Part shown: in pieces, positions 45,492-54,323 of the stretch | Numbering within the stretch: the stretch's first letter is position 1 | Layout of the letters: every line of letters starts with the position of its first letter | Source: Variovorax jilinensis | GTDB taxonomy: Bacteria > Pseudomonadota > Gammaproteobacteria > Burkholderiales > Burkholderiaceae_C | Length of the DNA: 64,000 nucleotides | Direction of reading: 5' to 3' | Assembly: GCF_030316885.1 (NCBI RefSeq) | Contig: NZ_JASZYQ010000012.1 | Coordinates: 19,808-83,807 of the forward strand | Notes under the pieces: generated by a model | Database searches by the model: none | What the model saw: only the letters and a program-made list of their open reading frames with translations | Told to the model about the DNA's origin: nothing | Program-made: the position numbers and the translations under genes

Positions 45492-46460
45492 ATGAAAGCA
45501 ATAGTGATGACCGGTCCCGGTGGGACGAACGTGATGCAATCGATCGACCGGCCACTGCCGACAATGAGTGCAGGTCAGGTGCTTGTGAAAGTGGCTGCCG
45601 CCGGCGTCAATTTCATGGACATTGGTGTCAGGCAGGGCAACTTCTGGTCCGAAATGCCACTTCCGAGGGCCCTCGGGGTCGAAGGAGCCGGCCGCGTGCT
45701 GGCCATCGGTGAAGGCGTTGACAGCCTGCGCATAGGACAGCGGGTTGCTTGGGTGTACGCGCCGGGAAGCTATGCCGAGGAGTTGCTGATCCCGGCCACA
45801 TCGCTCGTACCATTGCCCGATGAGATCGATGATCGGACTGCGGCGGCCGTGATGATGCAAGGCCTCACTGCCAGTCACTTCGCGACGGACTTCTACCCAG
45901 TTCAGCCTGGCGATGTTGCCTTGGTTCATGCAGCGGCTGGCGGACTCGGCCTCCTGCTGACGCAGATCATCAAGCTCAGGGGTGGGAAAGTGATCGGCCG
46001 TGTCTCTTCGCCAGACAAGGTGGCCGTGGCGAAGGAAGCCGGCGCCGATCACGTGATCGTGGACAGCCAAGGCCGCTTTGCTGAAGAGACGATCCGCCTG
46101 ACCGGCGGCCAAGGTGTACACGTGGTCTATGACGGATCCGGTCCGATGACCTTCCGGGGGTCTCTCAACTCGCTGCGGTCGTCAGGAACGTTCGCTTGGT
46201 ATGGGCCCGTTCTCGGTGGCCCTGGGCCGATCGACATCATGAGCCTCCCGAAAAGCATCAAGCTCGGCTATCCGTCTTTCATGCATCACATTCCAACCCC
46301 TGAACTGCTCCGTGCCCGCTCGGCTCGCCTGTTCGATTGGATAGTGTCCGGCCGGCTTCGGATTCGAATCGGCGGTGAGTATCCGCTTTTGGATGCAGCC
46401 AAGGCACATGCAGATATGGAGAGCCGCGCCACCACTGGAAAGCTGTTGCTGATTCCATGA
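45492..46460 (+). CDS. quinone oxidoreductase-type MDR dehydrogenase (QorA-like)
   Basis: 322 residues. MKAIVMTGPGGTNVMQSIDRPLP, VKVAAAGVNFMDIGVRQG, ALGVEGAGRVLAIGEGV and the NADPH loop ALVHAAAGGLGLLLTQIIKLRGGKVIGRV place it in the zinc-free quinone oxidoreductase branch of the MDR family. The Cys/His zinc ligands of alcohol dehydrogenases are absent. It reduces quinones or enones with NADPH in the cytoplasm. The TetR operator is directly upstream. The SDR gene overlaps its stop by four bases, so the two enzymes are co-produced, likely for detoxification of a carbonyl compound. Confidence 0.93.
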   Translation: MKAIVMTGPGGTNVMQSIDRPLPTMSAGQVLVKVAAAGVNFMDIGVRQGNFWSEMPLPRALGVEGAGRVLAIGEGVDSLRIGQRVAWVYAPGSYAEELLIPATSLVPLPDEIDDRTAAAVMMQGLTASHFATDFYPVQPGDVALVHAAAGGLGLLLTQIIKLRGGKVIGRVSSPDKVAVAKEAGADHVIVDSQGRFAEETIRLTGGQGVHVVYDGSGPMTFRGSLNSLRSSGTFAWYGPVLGGPGPIDIMSLPKSIKLGYPSFMHHIPTPELLRARSARLFDWIVSGRLRIRIGGEYPLLDAAKAHADMESRATTGKLLLIP

Positions 46461-47182
46461 CTGATCGCGGAATCGCCATGGTATTCGGTGGATCGCGCGG
46501 GATCGGTGCAGCCATTGCCGAGCGGCTCGCTCGCGATGGATTCGACGTCGCATTCACCTATGCTTCGCGGTCGGACCGCGCCGCAGAAGTCGTCGCAGTA
46601 ATCGAGAAATCTGGGCGACGGGCCATTGCGATCCAGGCCGACAGCGCCGATCCTGCAGAAATTCGCGGTGCCGTTGCCCATGCCGTCAATGAACTCGGCA
46701 TCCTGGATGTTGCAGTGGTGAACGCGGGGATGCTTCGCCGTGCCCCGATCGAGACCTTTGGGCTCGAGGTCTTCAATCTAATGCTGGACGTGAATGTCCG
46801 CGGTGTGTTTGTCGCTATCCAAGCGTCGGTAGAACAGATGCGCGATGGCGGACGCGTTGTCACCATTGGCAGCAACACGGCGATTCGGACCGGTTCAGTG
46901 GGCAGCAGCGTGTACGCGATGACGAAGGCCGCTGTGGCTGCATTGGTCAAGGGCGTCGCTCTGGACCTCGCGCCTCGACGAATCACAGTGAACAACATTC
47001 AGCCTGGGCCGACGGCTACCGATATGACTGCGAACATGGCGTCGACGCTCGAAGCGCTTGTTCCGCTGCGGCGACTGGGTACTCCGAGGGAAACTGCCGC
47101 GCTAGCTTCATATCTAGTCAGTCATGACGCCGGTTTTGTCACAGGCGCAAGCGTCACCATTGATGGAGGCTATGTCCTCTGA
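46457..47182 (+). CDS. short-chain dehydrogenase/reductase
   Basis: 241 residues, classical SDR: FGGSRGIGAAIAERLA (cofactor loop), NAG (89-91), Ser139 in TIGSN, Tyr153-x3-Lys157 in SVYAMTK, PGPTATDM and a C-terminal GASVTIDGGY. All catalytic residues are present. NAD(P)-dependent carbonyl reduction or alcohol oxidation; the substrate is unknown. Co-transcribed with the quinone oxidoreductase under TetR control. It is clearly related to the SDR at 53369-54106, which lacks the Tyr. Confidence 0.94.
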   Translation: MTDRGIAMVFGGSRGIGAAIAERLARDGFDVAFTYASRSDRAAEVVAVIEKSGRRAIAIQADSADPAEIRGAVAHAVNELGILDVAVVNAGMLRRAPIETFGLEVFNLMLDVNVRGVFVAIQASVEQMRDGGRVVTIGSNTAIRTGSVGSSVYAMTKAAVAALVKGVALDLAPRRITVNNIQPGPTATDMTANMASTLEALVPLRRLGTPRETAALASYLVSHDAGFVTGASVTIDGGYVL

Positions 47183-47510
47183 CCCGAAGCAGCTGGGGGC
47201 CTGCAAGTGAAATGGGATCCCCACTTCCCGCTCGCCCAATCTCGAGGAGACCCAGCCGATCGTGAAGGTGTGGCTGTCGCCACTCGAGGGTCTGCGTCAA
47301 CGGCCTGCGTGCGCAGACCTGTGAGCCTCGGCCGAACTGTCCAACCAGTTGGCAAGGTGGAGGGCTAAGGGTTGACTTGCAAACGGTTTGTATAGTTTTG
47401 TACAAGCGCTTCGGACGTCTACATTCGGTCAGAAATCCTCTCGGACAAATTGCCACGCGCCTGAACAATCGCGCCGTGAATTCGACAACAACCCTCCGAA
47501 GGACTGCATG
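47183..47510. other. promoter region of ohr
   Basis: No gene. Two palindromes lie 7 bases apart: CAAACGGTTTG (47380-47390) and TTGTACAA (47398-47405), next to TTGACT (47372-47377). The rest shows nothing. Confidence 0.45.
47380..47405. promoter_or_regulatory. paired palindromes, candidate OhrR/MarR-type operator
   Basis: CAAACGGTTTG and TTGTACAA upstream of ohr. Known OhrR sites are AT-rich dyads of TACAA-type; no ohrR gene is in the window, so the link is inferred from position. Confidence 0.4.
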
Positions 47511-47930
47511 ATGACCATCGCACAAGACAAGATTCTCTACACCGGCCGCACCCGCACCACCGGCGGCCGCAGCGGCGCCGCGCGCAGCGACGACGGCCGT
47601 CTGGATATTGCGCTCACGCGCTTCGGCACCGCGGGTCCGGGCACCAATCCCGAGCAGTTGTTCGCAGCCGGCTGGTCGGCCTGCTTCATGGGCGCCATGG
47701 CGCGCGCGGCCCAAGCCCGCGGCGTGGCGCTGCCGGCCGAGTTGGCGGTCGACGCCGAAGTCGATCTTCTGCAGGGCGCCGATGGCTTCGCGCTGGCGGC
47801 GCGGCTGAAGGTCAGCGTGCCTGGCGTGGCACACGACACGGCCCTGGCCATCGTGGAAGATGCTCACCAGCTGTGTCCCTACTCCAAGGCCACGCGCGGC
47901 AACATCGAGGTCGCGCTGTCGGTCGCCTGA
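47511..47930 (+). CDS. ohr: organic hydroperoxide resistance protein (Ohr/OsmC family)
   Basis: 139 residues. The two redox Cys are in AAGWSACFMGAM and HQLCPYSKATRGNIEV, both diagnostic of Ohr. ILYTGRTRTTGGRSGAARSDDGRLDIALTRFG is the usual N-terminal part with the Arg that activates the Cys. It reduces organic hydroperoxides, with electrons from lipoylated proteins (family knowledge). Tandem ATGs at 47508 and 47511 follow GAAGGA; the second has the better spacing. Followed 40 bases later by a two-component system gene pair, perhaps separately expressed. Confidence 0.94.
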   Translation: MTIAQDKILYTGRTRTTGGRSGAARSDDGRLDIALTRFGTAGPGTNPEQLFAAGWSACFMGAMARAAQARGVALPAELAVDAEVDLLQGADGFALAARLKVSVPGVAHDTALAIVEDAHQLCPYSKATRGNIEVALSVA

Positions 47931-47970
47931 GTCCGGACGCCGCGCAGACCCAAGGACCGCCAAGGACCCC

Positions 47971-49314
47971 ATGCCCGCCTTCCTTCAACGACTCTGGCCC
48001 GCCACCCTGCTGGCGCGCGTCATGCTGCTGGTGGTGCTGGGCATGGCGGTCGCTCAGGTGCTGACCTACCTTGCGATCCGCTACGAGCGCAGCCAGACCT
48101 TGATGAATCTGATGGTCAGCGGCGTCGAGCGTGACATCGCCAGTTCGGTGGCCATCCTCGACCGCCTGCCCGCCAGCGAGCGGACCCAATGGCTTTCGCG
48201 CCTCGAGCGGCCCAACTACAGCTTCTCGTTGGAGGGCGTGGTGGACACGCCGCCGCCGACCGCTCCGGCCCTGTCGCGCTTCGCCGAGATCGTGGGCAAC
48301 GCGCTTCGGCCCTTCCCGGTGCTGGCGGTCGGTCAGGTCGGCCAGCAACCGGAGGCCGTGCGCATGCAGGTGCGCTTGAACGACGGATCGTCGCTCTACG
48401 TGCTGGCGCGCCGCGTCCCGATGCCTGTAGCCGACTGGGTCACTTGGCTGCTGCTTGCGCAGCTGGTGGCGCTTGCCGGCTGCGCCTGGGCCGGCATGCG
48501 GCTGGTGACGCGGCCGTTGGCGCGGCTCGCAGCGGCAGCGGACCAGCTCGGCCCGGACCTGCGGCCATCGCTGGTGGCGGAGGGCGGGCCGGCCGAGGTG
48601 ACGCAGGCCGCGCGTGCCTTCAATGCCATGCAAAAGCGCATCGCGGGTTATCTGCAGGAGCGCATGCAGATCCTCGCGGCCATCTCTCACGACCTGCAGA
48701 CGCCCATCACGCGCATGCGACTTCGACTCGACCTGATGGACGGCATGCCGGACGCGGACAAGTTCCATCAGGACCTCGAATCCATGCGCACGCTGGTGCA
48801 GGAGGGCGTGAGCTATGCCAAGACGCTGCAGGGCTCCGACGAGAAGCCGCGTCGCCTGGACCTGGACGCGCTGGTACGCAGCATCGTCAATGACTACGCG
48901 GACACAGGCCGGCCGGTCACGCTCACAGCGGAAGCCGGTGTGTCGTTGGACAGCCGACCGCACGCGCTGCGCCGCATCCTCGCCAACCTGATCGACAACG
49001 CGCTCAAGTACGGCGAGAGCGCCGAGGTCGGCGTGCGGCTGCGGGCCGGGCGAGTGCAAATTGAGGTCTGCGACCACGGGCCCGGCATTCCCGAGGACCA
49101 GCTGGCCGCGGTGCTGCAGCCCTTCTACCGCGTCGAGGGTTCGCGCAACCGCGAGACCGGCGGCACCGGGCTGGGCCTGGCGATCGCACACCAGCTGGCC
49201 CAGGCGCTCGGCGGACAGCTGAACTTGCAGAACCGGCTTGAAGGCGGCTTGTGCGCCAGCCTGAGCCTGCCCACGCCTGCCAACGGCCCGAGCCATCCAG
49301 GACCCCATCCATGA
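47971..49314 (+). CDS. sensor histidine kinase
   Basis: 447 residues. Transmembrane helices at ~12-36 and ~157-178 flank a ~120-residue periplasmic sensor (VERDIASSVAILDRLPASERTQWLSRLERPNYSF, split). Then come HAMP (RLVTRPLARLAAAADQLG), the phospho-acceptor His240 in ISHDLQTPITRMRLRLDLM, and the ATPase with ILANLIDNALKYGE (N box), VCDHGPGIPEDQL (G1) and GGTGLGLAIAHQLA (G2). The sensor segment is of the OmpR-EnvZ/RstB-like group seen in Burkholderiales; the signal is unknown. ATG at 47971; its end overlaps the response regulator by four bases. Confidence 0.94.
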   Translation: MPAFLQRLWPATLLARVMLLVVLGMAVAQVLTYLAIRYERSQTLMNLMVSGVERDIASSVAILDRLPASERTQWLSRLERPNYSFSLEGVVDTPPPTAPALSRFAEIVGNALRPFPVLAVGQVGQQPEAVRMQVRLNDGSSLYVLARRVPMPVADWVTWLLLAQLVALAGCAWAGMRLVTRPLARLAAAADQLGPDLRPSLVAEGGPAEVTQAARAFNAMQKRIAGYLQERMQILAAISHDLQTPITRMRLRLDLMDGMPDADKFHQDLESMRTLVQEGVSYAKTLQGSDEKPRRLDLDALVRSIVNDYADTGRPVTLTAEAGVSLDSRPHALRRILANLIDNALKYGESAEVGVRLRAGRVQIEVCDHGPGIPEDQLAAVLQPFYRVEGSRNRETGGTGLGLAIAHQLAQALGGQLNLQNRLEGGLCASLSLPTPANGPSHPGPHP

Positions 49315-50060
49315 CCCACACCTCGCCCACCAGCGATCATCTTCTCCTGGTCGACGACGACCGCGAGATCCGCGAACTGGTCAGCGCCTATCTGCAGAAG
49401 AACGGCCTGCGCGTGACCGCCGTGCCCACGGGCCGGCACATGCGCCAGGCGCTCGAGACCTCGGGGCCGTTCGACCTCGTGATCCTCGACCTGATGCTGC
49501 CCGGCGAAGACGGGTTGACGCTGTGCCGCGACCTGCGCGCCGGCAAGTACAAGGCGCTGCCGATCATCATGCTCACGGCACGCGGCGACGAGGCCGACCG
49601 CGTGCTAGGGCTCGAGATGGGGGCGGACGACTATCTGGCCAAGCCCTTCGCCGCGCGCGAACTGCTGGCCCGCATCAAGTCGGTGCTTCGACGCACGCGC
49701 ATGCTGCCACCCAACATGCGCAGCACCGACGAGGCGCGCTACCTGGCCTTCGGCGACTGGCGCCTGGACACCGTTGAGCGTGTGCTGCTGGACCACGACG
49801 GCACGGTGGTCTCGATGAGCGGTGCGGAGTACCGGCTGCTGCGCGCCTTGGTGGACCATCCGCAGAAGGTGCTCACGCGCGATCAGATCCTGTCGATCAC
49901 CCAAGGCCGAGAGGCCGAGCTGTTCGAGCGCTCCATCGACCTCATGATCAGCCGTCTGCGCAAGTGCCTAGGGGACGATGCGCGCGAGCCGCGCTACATC
50001 AAGACAGTGCGCAGCGAAGGCTATGTCTTCGCCGCGCAGGTCGAGGCATTGGACGCCTGA
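49311..50060 (+). CDS. OmpR/PhoB-family response regulator
   Basis: 249 residues. Receiver: LLLVDDDREIRELV with the acidic pair, phospho-acceptor Asp60 in VILDLMLPGEDG, LTARGD, and Lys in YLAKPFAARELLARI. Winged-helix output ~145-240: YLAFGDWRLDTVERVL, SMSGAEYRLLRALVDHPQKVLTRDQIL, FERSIDLMISRLRKCLGDD, YIKTVRSEGYVFAA. The ATGA overlap with the kinase shows it is the cognate partner. Targets are unknown. The transcript may end at the hairpin 50238-50267. Confidence 0.95.
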   Translation: MTHTSPTSDHLLLVDDDREIRELVSAYLQKNGLRVTAVPTGRHMRQALETSGPFDLVILDLMLPGEDGLTLCRDLRAGKYKALPIIMLTARGDEADRVLGLEMGADDYLAKPFAARELLARIKSVLRRTRMLPPNMRSTDEARYLAFGDWRLDTVERVLLDHDGTVVSMSGAEYRLLRALVDHPQKVLTRDQILSITQGREAELFERSIDLMISRLRKCLGDDAREPRYIKTVRSEGYVFAAQVEALDA

Positions 50061-50070
50061 GGCGCCTGCG

Positions 50071-50202
50071 ATGCGCAAGCTCCTGTTCTCTTTGGTCTTC
50101 CTCTTCGGCGGGCTGGCCTCGGAAATGAGCCAAGTCGCGGGGCGCCCCTGCGCCGTGCCGTCGGCCAGCCCCGCACCACCACCGCGGCGGCGCGGTGCCT
50201 GA
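50071..50202 (+). CDS. possible 43-residue peptide with signal-like N-terminus
   Basis: ATG at 50071, ten bases after the response regulator. MRKLLFSLVFLFGGLASEMSQVAG looks like a signal peptide; the short mature tail is Pro/Arg-rich with one Cys. The ribosome-binding site is poor, so this may be spurious. Confidence 0.3.
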   Translation: MRKLLFSLVFLFGGLASEMSQVAGRPCAVPSASPAPPPRRRGA

Positions 50203-50237
50203 CGACAGGCTGTCCCCTTCCGTCTCCTCGCCCACCT

Positions 50238-50267
50238 GACACCGCCACCTTTCTGGGCGGCGGTGTC
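50238..50267 (+). terminator. hairpin GACACCGCC / GGCGGTGTC, possible terminator
   Basis: Perfect 9-base stem, 12-base loop, followed by GTTTCG. It lacks a real T-run, so either a weak terminator or an operator for the next gene. Confidence 0.4.
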
Positions 50268-50454
50268 GTTTCGGGGTTGCCGCATCCACCGCGCGAATGC
50301 GCCTTTGTATGCCTGTGTATCTGGCGCACGTTTCGCGACATCGCCATGCATTTCCACGTCGCCCATGACACATGCCGCATACACCGCAGCGATTTACTTG
50401 GGGCCAGCCGACGCATGGCGCCGGCACCGTCCCCAACCTCCTGAAGGCCCTGCC

Positions 50455-51498
50455 ATGCACCCGCCGCACGCAACGAACCTGCCCACCCGCCGCCGCGACT
50501 TTCTCGGAGGGGCCGCGCTGAGCCTGGCCGCCGCGCCCATCGCCTCACTCGGCAGCCTGTTGGCAATGCCGGCCCATGCGACAGCCGTCGGTGGCGCCGC
50601 CGGCTTCGAATCCATCCACACGGTCGACGCAGGCGACTTGCGCGTCGCTTACGCCGAGGCCGGCGCTGCCGATGGCCCGGTGGCCATCCTGCTGCACGGC
50701 TGGCCCTACGACATCCATGCCTTCGTCGACGTCGCGCCGCGCCTGGCGGCGGCCGGCTACCGTGTCATCGTGCCCTACCTGCGCGGCCATGGCGCCACCC
50801 GCTTCCTGTCGACCGACACGCAGCGCAACGGCCAGCAGGCCGCGGTGGCACAGGACATCGTTGCGCTGATGGATGCGCTCGGCATTCGCCAGGCGGTGCT
50901 GGGCGCCTTCGACTGGGGGGCGCGCACGGCCTGCATCGTTGCGGCCGTCTGGCCCGAGCGCGTGACCGGCCTGGTGTCGGTGAGCGGCTACCTGATTGGC
51001 AACCCCAAAGCGAATGCCCGACCGCTGCCGCCGGCCGCCGAGCTGGCTTGGTGGTACCAGTCCTATTTCGCGACCGAGCGCGGTCGCGAGGGCTACGCGG
51101 CCGACCCCGCTGGCTTCAACCGCTTCATCTGGAAACAGGCCTCGCCGCGCTGGCGCTTCGACGAGGCGACTTTCCAGCGCAGCGCGCAGGCCTTCGACAA
51201 CCCCGATCACGTGGCGATCGTGATCCACAACTACCGCTGGCGCATCGGCCTGGCAGCGGGCGAGTCGCGCTTCGACGCGCTCGAGCTGCGGCTCGCCGCG
51301 GCCCCCAGCATCGCCGTGCCATCGATCACGATGGAAGGCGATGCCAACGGCGCACCGCATCCCGACCCGGCCGTCTACGCCAGGAAGTTCACAGGGAAGT
51401 ACCAGCACCGCCAGCTCGATGGCGGCATCGGCCACAACCTGCCGCAGGAAGCGCCGACCGCCTTCGCCCAGGCGGTGATCGACGTGACGCGGCTCTGA
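50455..51498 (+). CDS. Tat-exported alpha/beta hydrolase (epoxide hydrolase/dehalogenase-like)
   Basis: 347 residues. Twin-arginine signal RRRDFLGGAALSLAAAP near the N-terminus, ending by ~residue 44. Core: LLHGWPYDIHAF (oxyanion HGWP, 81-84), GYRVIVPYLRGHGATRF, nucleophile elbow LGAFDWGARTAC with Asp153, and a C-terminal GGIGHNLPQE with the catalytic His. An Asp nucleophile is typical of epoxide hydrolases and haloalkane dehalogenases rather than esterases. Export to the periplasm is unusual for these enzymes. The DipZ-like gene follows 34 bases later and could supply redox help in the same compartment. The substrate is unknown. Confidence 0.88.
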   Translation: MHPPHATNLPTRRRDFLGGAALSLAAAPIASLGSLLAMPAHATAVGGAAGFESIHTVDAGDLRVAYAEAGAADGPVAILLHGWPYDIHAFVDVAPRLAAAGYRVIVPYLRGHGATRFLSTDTQRNGQQAAVAQDIVALMDALGIRQAVLGAFDWGARTACIVAAVWPERVTGLVSVSGYLIGNPKANARPLPPAAELAWWYQSYFATERGREGYAADPAGFNRFIWKQASPRWRFDEATFQRSAQAFDNPDHVAIVIHNYRWRIGLAAGESRFDALELRLAAAPSIAVPSITMEGDANGAPHPDPAVYARKFTGKYQHRQLDGGIGHNLPQEAPTAFAQAVIDVTRL

Positions 51499-51532
51499 GC
51501 CTGACTCCCACTCTTCTTTTCCGGAGCTGCCC

Positions 51533-53269
51533 ATGAGCCTCGCATTCGCTGCCTTCGTCGCCGGTCTGCTGACCGTGCTCAGCCCCTGCATCCTGCCGGT
51601 GCTGCCCTTCGTCTTCGCGCGCAACGACCGGCCCTTTGCGCAAGGCATGCTGCCTCTCCTGGCCGGCATCGTCGCCAGCTTCGCGGCGGTGGCCTCGCTG
51701 GGCGCCGTTGCGGGTGCATGGGCCGTGCAGCTGAACCTTGTTGGTCGCTGGATCGCGCTGGTGGCGCTGGCGCTGTTCGCCGCGTCGCTGTTGTGGCCGC
51801 GGCTGGCTGCGTGGTGGAGCGCGCCCGCGGTGCGGGCAGGCGAACGCCTGTCGCGCATACAGAGCGGGAGCGCCTGGCGCAGCTCCGCGCTGCTGGGCAC
51901 GGCCACAGGCTTGATCTGGACACCCTGCGCAGGACCGGTTCTGGGCGTGGTGCTCTCGACCGCCGCGCTGGCGGGTCCCGGCGCACACACCGCGTTGCTG
52001 CTGGTGTCCTACGGGGTGGGCGCGGCCCTCGCACTGACACTGGCGCTGCGCATCGGAGCCGGGCCGCTCGCCGCCCTGAAAGCGCGGCTGCTGCCCCACA
52101 TGGCCGGCCGCCGCGTCGCGGGGGCCGTCATGCTGGCGGGCGTGGTCGCCGTGGCCACGGGCCTGGACACGGTGTTGCTGGCCCGACTGGCGGCGCCGGG
52201 CGCCACGGGCCTGGAGACTGCCCTGCTGCAGCGCGCGATACCCAATGCCGAAGCCGCGGAGCCGGCGGGTGCACGGCCGGGCGCGCCCCGCCCCAGTCTG
52301 CTTCCGATCGAATCCACGCGCGTCAGCCTCGAAGGGGGCGTGCAGTGGCACAACGCTTCGCCACAGTCCATTGCCGCACTGCACGGCAAGGTCGTGCTGG
52401 TGAATTTCTGGACCTACTCCTGCGTCAACTGCTTGCGCACGCTGCCCTACGTGAAGGCCTGGGCGCAGAAATATGCCGACCGCGGCCTCGTCGTGGTGGG
52501 AGTGCACACGCCCGAGTTCGCGTTCGAGAAGGACGCGGCCCACGTCAAGCGGGCGCTGCAGGATCTGAAGATCTACTACCCGGTGGTACAGGACAACGAC
52601 TACCGCATCTGGCGCGGCTTCGACAACCAGTACTGGCCCGCGCTGTACTTCATTGACGGGCAAGGCCGCGTGCGCCACCACCAGTTCGGCGAAGGCGGGT
52701 ATGCAGCGTCCGAACGCGTGATCGAGGAACTGCTGCGCGAAGCGGGCAGTGACACGGCGAGCCCCGTGCCACCGAACGTGCAGCCCGATACGCGAGGTCC
52801 GGGGTTGGCCGCCGACGCGGAGTCGCTTCGCAGTCCCGAGACCTACCTCGGCTACGAGAAGGGCCGCGTCCCGCGCGTGACCGGCAGTGTCGTGCCCGAC
52901 CAGCCGGTGCACTACATGCCCACCACTTTGCGGCCCGATACCTGGTCCCTTGCCGGCACGTGGGCATGGAAGCCCGAGTTCGTCGAAGGCACGGATGCGG
53001 GCGGCAGCGTGGCGGTGCGCTTCCAGGCGCGCGATGTGAACCTCGTCCTGGGCAAAGGCATCACCGGTCCGGTGCGGTTTCGCCTGACGTTGGACGGTCG
53101 GCCCCCCGGCGCGGACCACGGCACCGATGTGGATGCCGATGGCAATGGCGTCGTCGACGCCACGCGCCTCTACCAGCTGGTGCACCAGAGCGGAACGGTG
53201 AAGGCCCGCACGGTGGAGATCCGCTTCCTCGAGCCCGGTGCGCGTGCCTACGCATTCACGTTCGGGTGA
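51533..53269 (+). CDS. DipZ-like fusion: CcdA membrane domain, thioredoxin domain and C-terminal beta domain
   Basis: 578 residues. The CcdA/DsbD-beta-like part (1-240, about six helices) has Cys19 in SPCILPVLPF and Cys132 in WTPCAGPVLG, the electron-passing pair. The thioredoxin domain (~265-390) has CVNC (297-300) in FWTYSCVNCLRTLP, the motif of mycobacterial DipZ. The last ~150 residues form the carbohydrate-binding-like module found in DipZ (WSLAGTWAWKPEFVE, VNLVLGKGITGPVRF). It carries reducing power across the inner membrane to periplasmic thiols. It follows the Tat-exported hydrolase gene on the same strand, so the two may be co-expressed. Confidence 0.93.
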   Translation: MSLAFAAFVAGLLTVLSPCILPVLPFVFARNDRPFAQGMLPLLAGIVASFAAVASLGAVAGAWAVQLNLVGRWIALVALALFAASLLWPRLAAWWSAPAVRAGERLSRIQSGSAWRSSALLGTATGLIWTPCAGPVLGVVLSTAALAGPGAHTALLLVSYGVGAALALTLALRIGAGPLAALKARLLPHMAGRRVAGAVMLAGVVAVATGLDTVLLARLAAPGATGLETALLQRAIPNAEAAEPAGARPGAPRPSLLPIESTRVSLEGGVQWHNASPQSIAALHGKVVLVNFWTYSCVNCLRTLPYVKAWAQKYADRGLVVVGVHTPEFAFEKDAAHVKRALQDLKIYYPVVQDNDYRIWRGFDNQYWPALYFIDGQGRVRHHQFGEGGYAASERVIEELLREAGSDTASPVPPNVQPDTRGPGLAADAESLRSPETYLGYEKGRVPRVTGSVVPDQPVHYMPTTLRPDTWSLAGTWAWKPEFVEGTDAGGSVAVRFQARDVNLVLGKGITGPVRFRLTLDGRPPGADHGTDVDADGNGVVDATRLYQLVHQSGTVKARTVEIRFLEPGARAYAFTFG

Positions 53270-53368
53270 GTCGGCGCGAGTCGAATCAAATTTTATTGGT
53301 CCTGCGAGCATGCATGGATGCAGGTTGTCGATGAGTCACGGACTGTTGTGTCCGAAAAGGAGAACGAA

Positions 53369-54106
53369 ATGCATCGATCTACTGCAACTCGCGGCGCAGC
53401 CCTGGTGTTCGGGGGCTCGAGAGGCATCGGCGCCGCAGCCGTTCAGCGCCTGGCGGCGGACGGCCATGCCGTCGCGTTCACCTACGTGTCGCGGCCCGAC
53501 GAGGCCCAGGCGCTGGCGGCGCAGATCGCCCGAGCGGGTGGGCGTGCCATCCCACTCGCTGCCGACAGCGGTGATGCCGATGCCATTCGCAAGGCCGTTG
53601 CCCAGGCCGTCGAACTTTTCGGCGCTCTTCAGGTGGTCGTGGTGAATGCCGGCATCGACAAGGGCGGCAGCATCGATGCCGTTTCGCTGGCGGACCTGGA
53701 TCAGATGCTGGCCATCAACGTGCGCGGCGTGTTCCTGTCCATACAAACCACCGTGCGGCACGTGCAGGACGGAGGCCGGGTGATCACCATTGGCAGCAAC
53801 GTCGCGGTGCTCACGGGGCTCGCAGGCGCCAGCGTCTTTCAACTCATGAAGACGGCGGTGGCAGGACTGGTCAAGGGGGCCGCGCTCGATCTAGCGCCGC
53901 GGCGCATCACGGTCAACAACATCCAGCCTGGCCCGATCGAGACGGATCTGACGGCTGAATGGACGGAGGCATTGGCGCAGCAGAGTCCGCTCAAGCGCGT
54001 TGGCAAGCCGCAGGAGATCGGCGCGCTGATTTCGTATCTGGCCAGTGAGGAGGCCGGATACATGACGGGAGCGAGCCTGACCATTGACGGCGGCCTTACT
54101 TTGTAG
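53369..54106 (+). CDS. SDR-family protein with Phe in place of the catalytic Tyr
   Basis: 245 residues; ATG at 53369 after AAAGGAG. FGGSRGIGAAAVQRLA (cofactor loop), NAG (93-95), Ser143 in TIGSN, Lys161, and PGPIETDL with GASLTIDGG at the end. Where SDRs have Tyr-x3-Lys this protein has Phe157-Gln-Leu-Met-Lys161 (codon TTT). Without the Tyr hydroxyl the normal proton transfer is not possible, so it may be a binding or regulatory protein, or use another residue. Otherwise very like the intact SDR at 46457-47182. Stands alone after the DipZ-like gene. Confidence 0.9.
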   Translation: MHRSTATRGAALVFGGSRGIGAAAVQRLAADGHAVAFTYVSRPDEAQALAAQIARAGGRAIPLAADSGDADAIRKAVAQAVELFGALQVVVVNAGIDKGGSIDAVSLADLDQMLAINVRGVFLSIQTTVRHVQDGGRVITIGSNVAVLTGLAGASVFQLMKTAVAGLVKGAALDLAPRRITVNNIQPGPIETDLTAEWTEALAQQSPLKRVGKPQEIGALISYLASEEAGYMTGASLTIDGGLTL

Positions 54107-54323
54107 CGGCTAAGTCGAGGCGAGGCAGAGCGAGCCAGATCAGTTCGAAGCCAGATTCCCTCTCTGCGCTCCTCGTGCTCGACTGTCAGTTGCGATAACC
54201 CACCCCTTTCGCAACAAGAAGCGAGGTCGCTGATGTGCACTGCCACGAGGGTCAGCCCCGTCGAATCGTTGCTCTTGAGGAAGTCCTCAAGCACTGCAGT
54301 GCGGCTCACTCATGCACGGCCCG

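Larger units (their letters stand above)
50061..50454. other. gap after the two-component genes
   Basis: Apart from the doubtful 43-residue frame and the hairpin at 50238-50267, nothing is seen. Confidence 0.35.

Noticed and set aside
48189..48893. 234-codon frame inside the histidine kinase gene
   Set aside because: Out-of-frame shadow rich in Ala/Arg/Gly; kinase motifs are all in the other frame.
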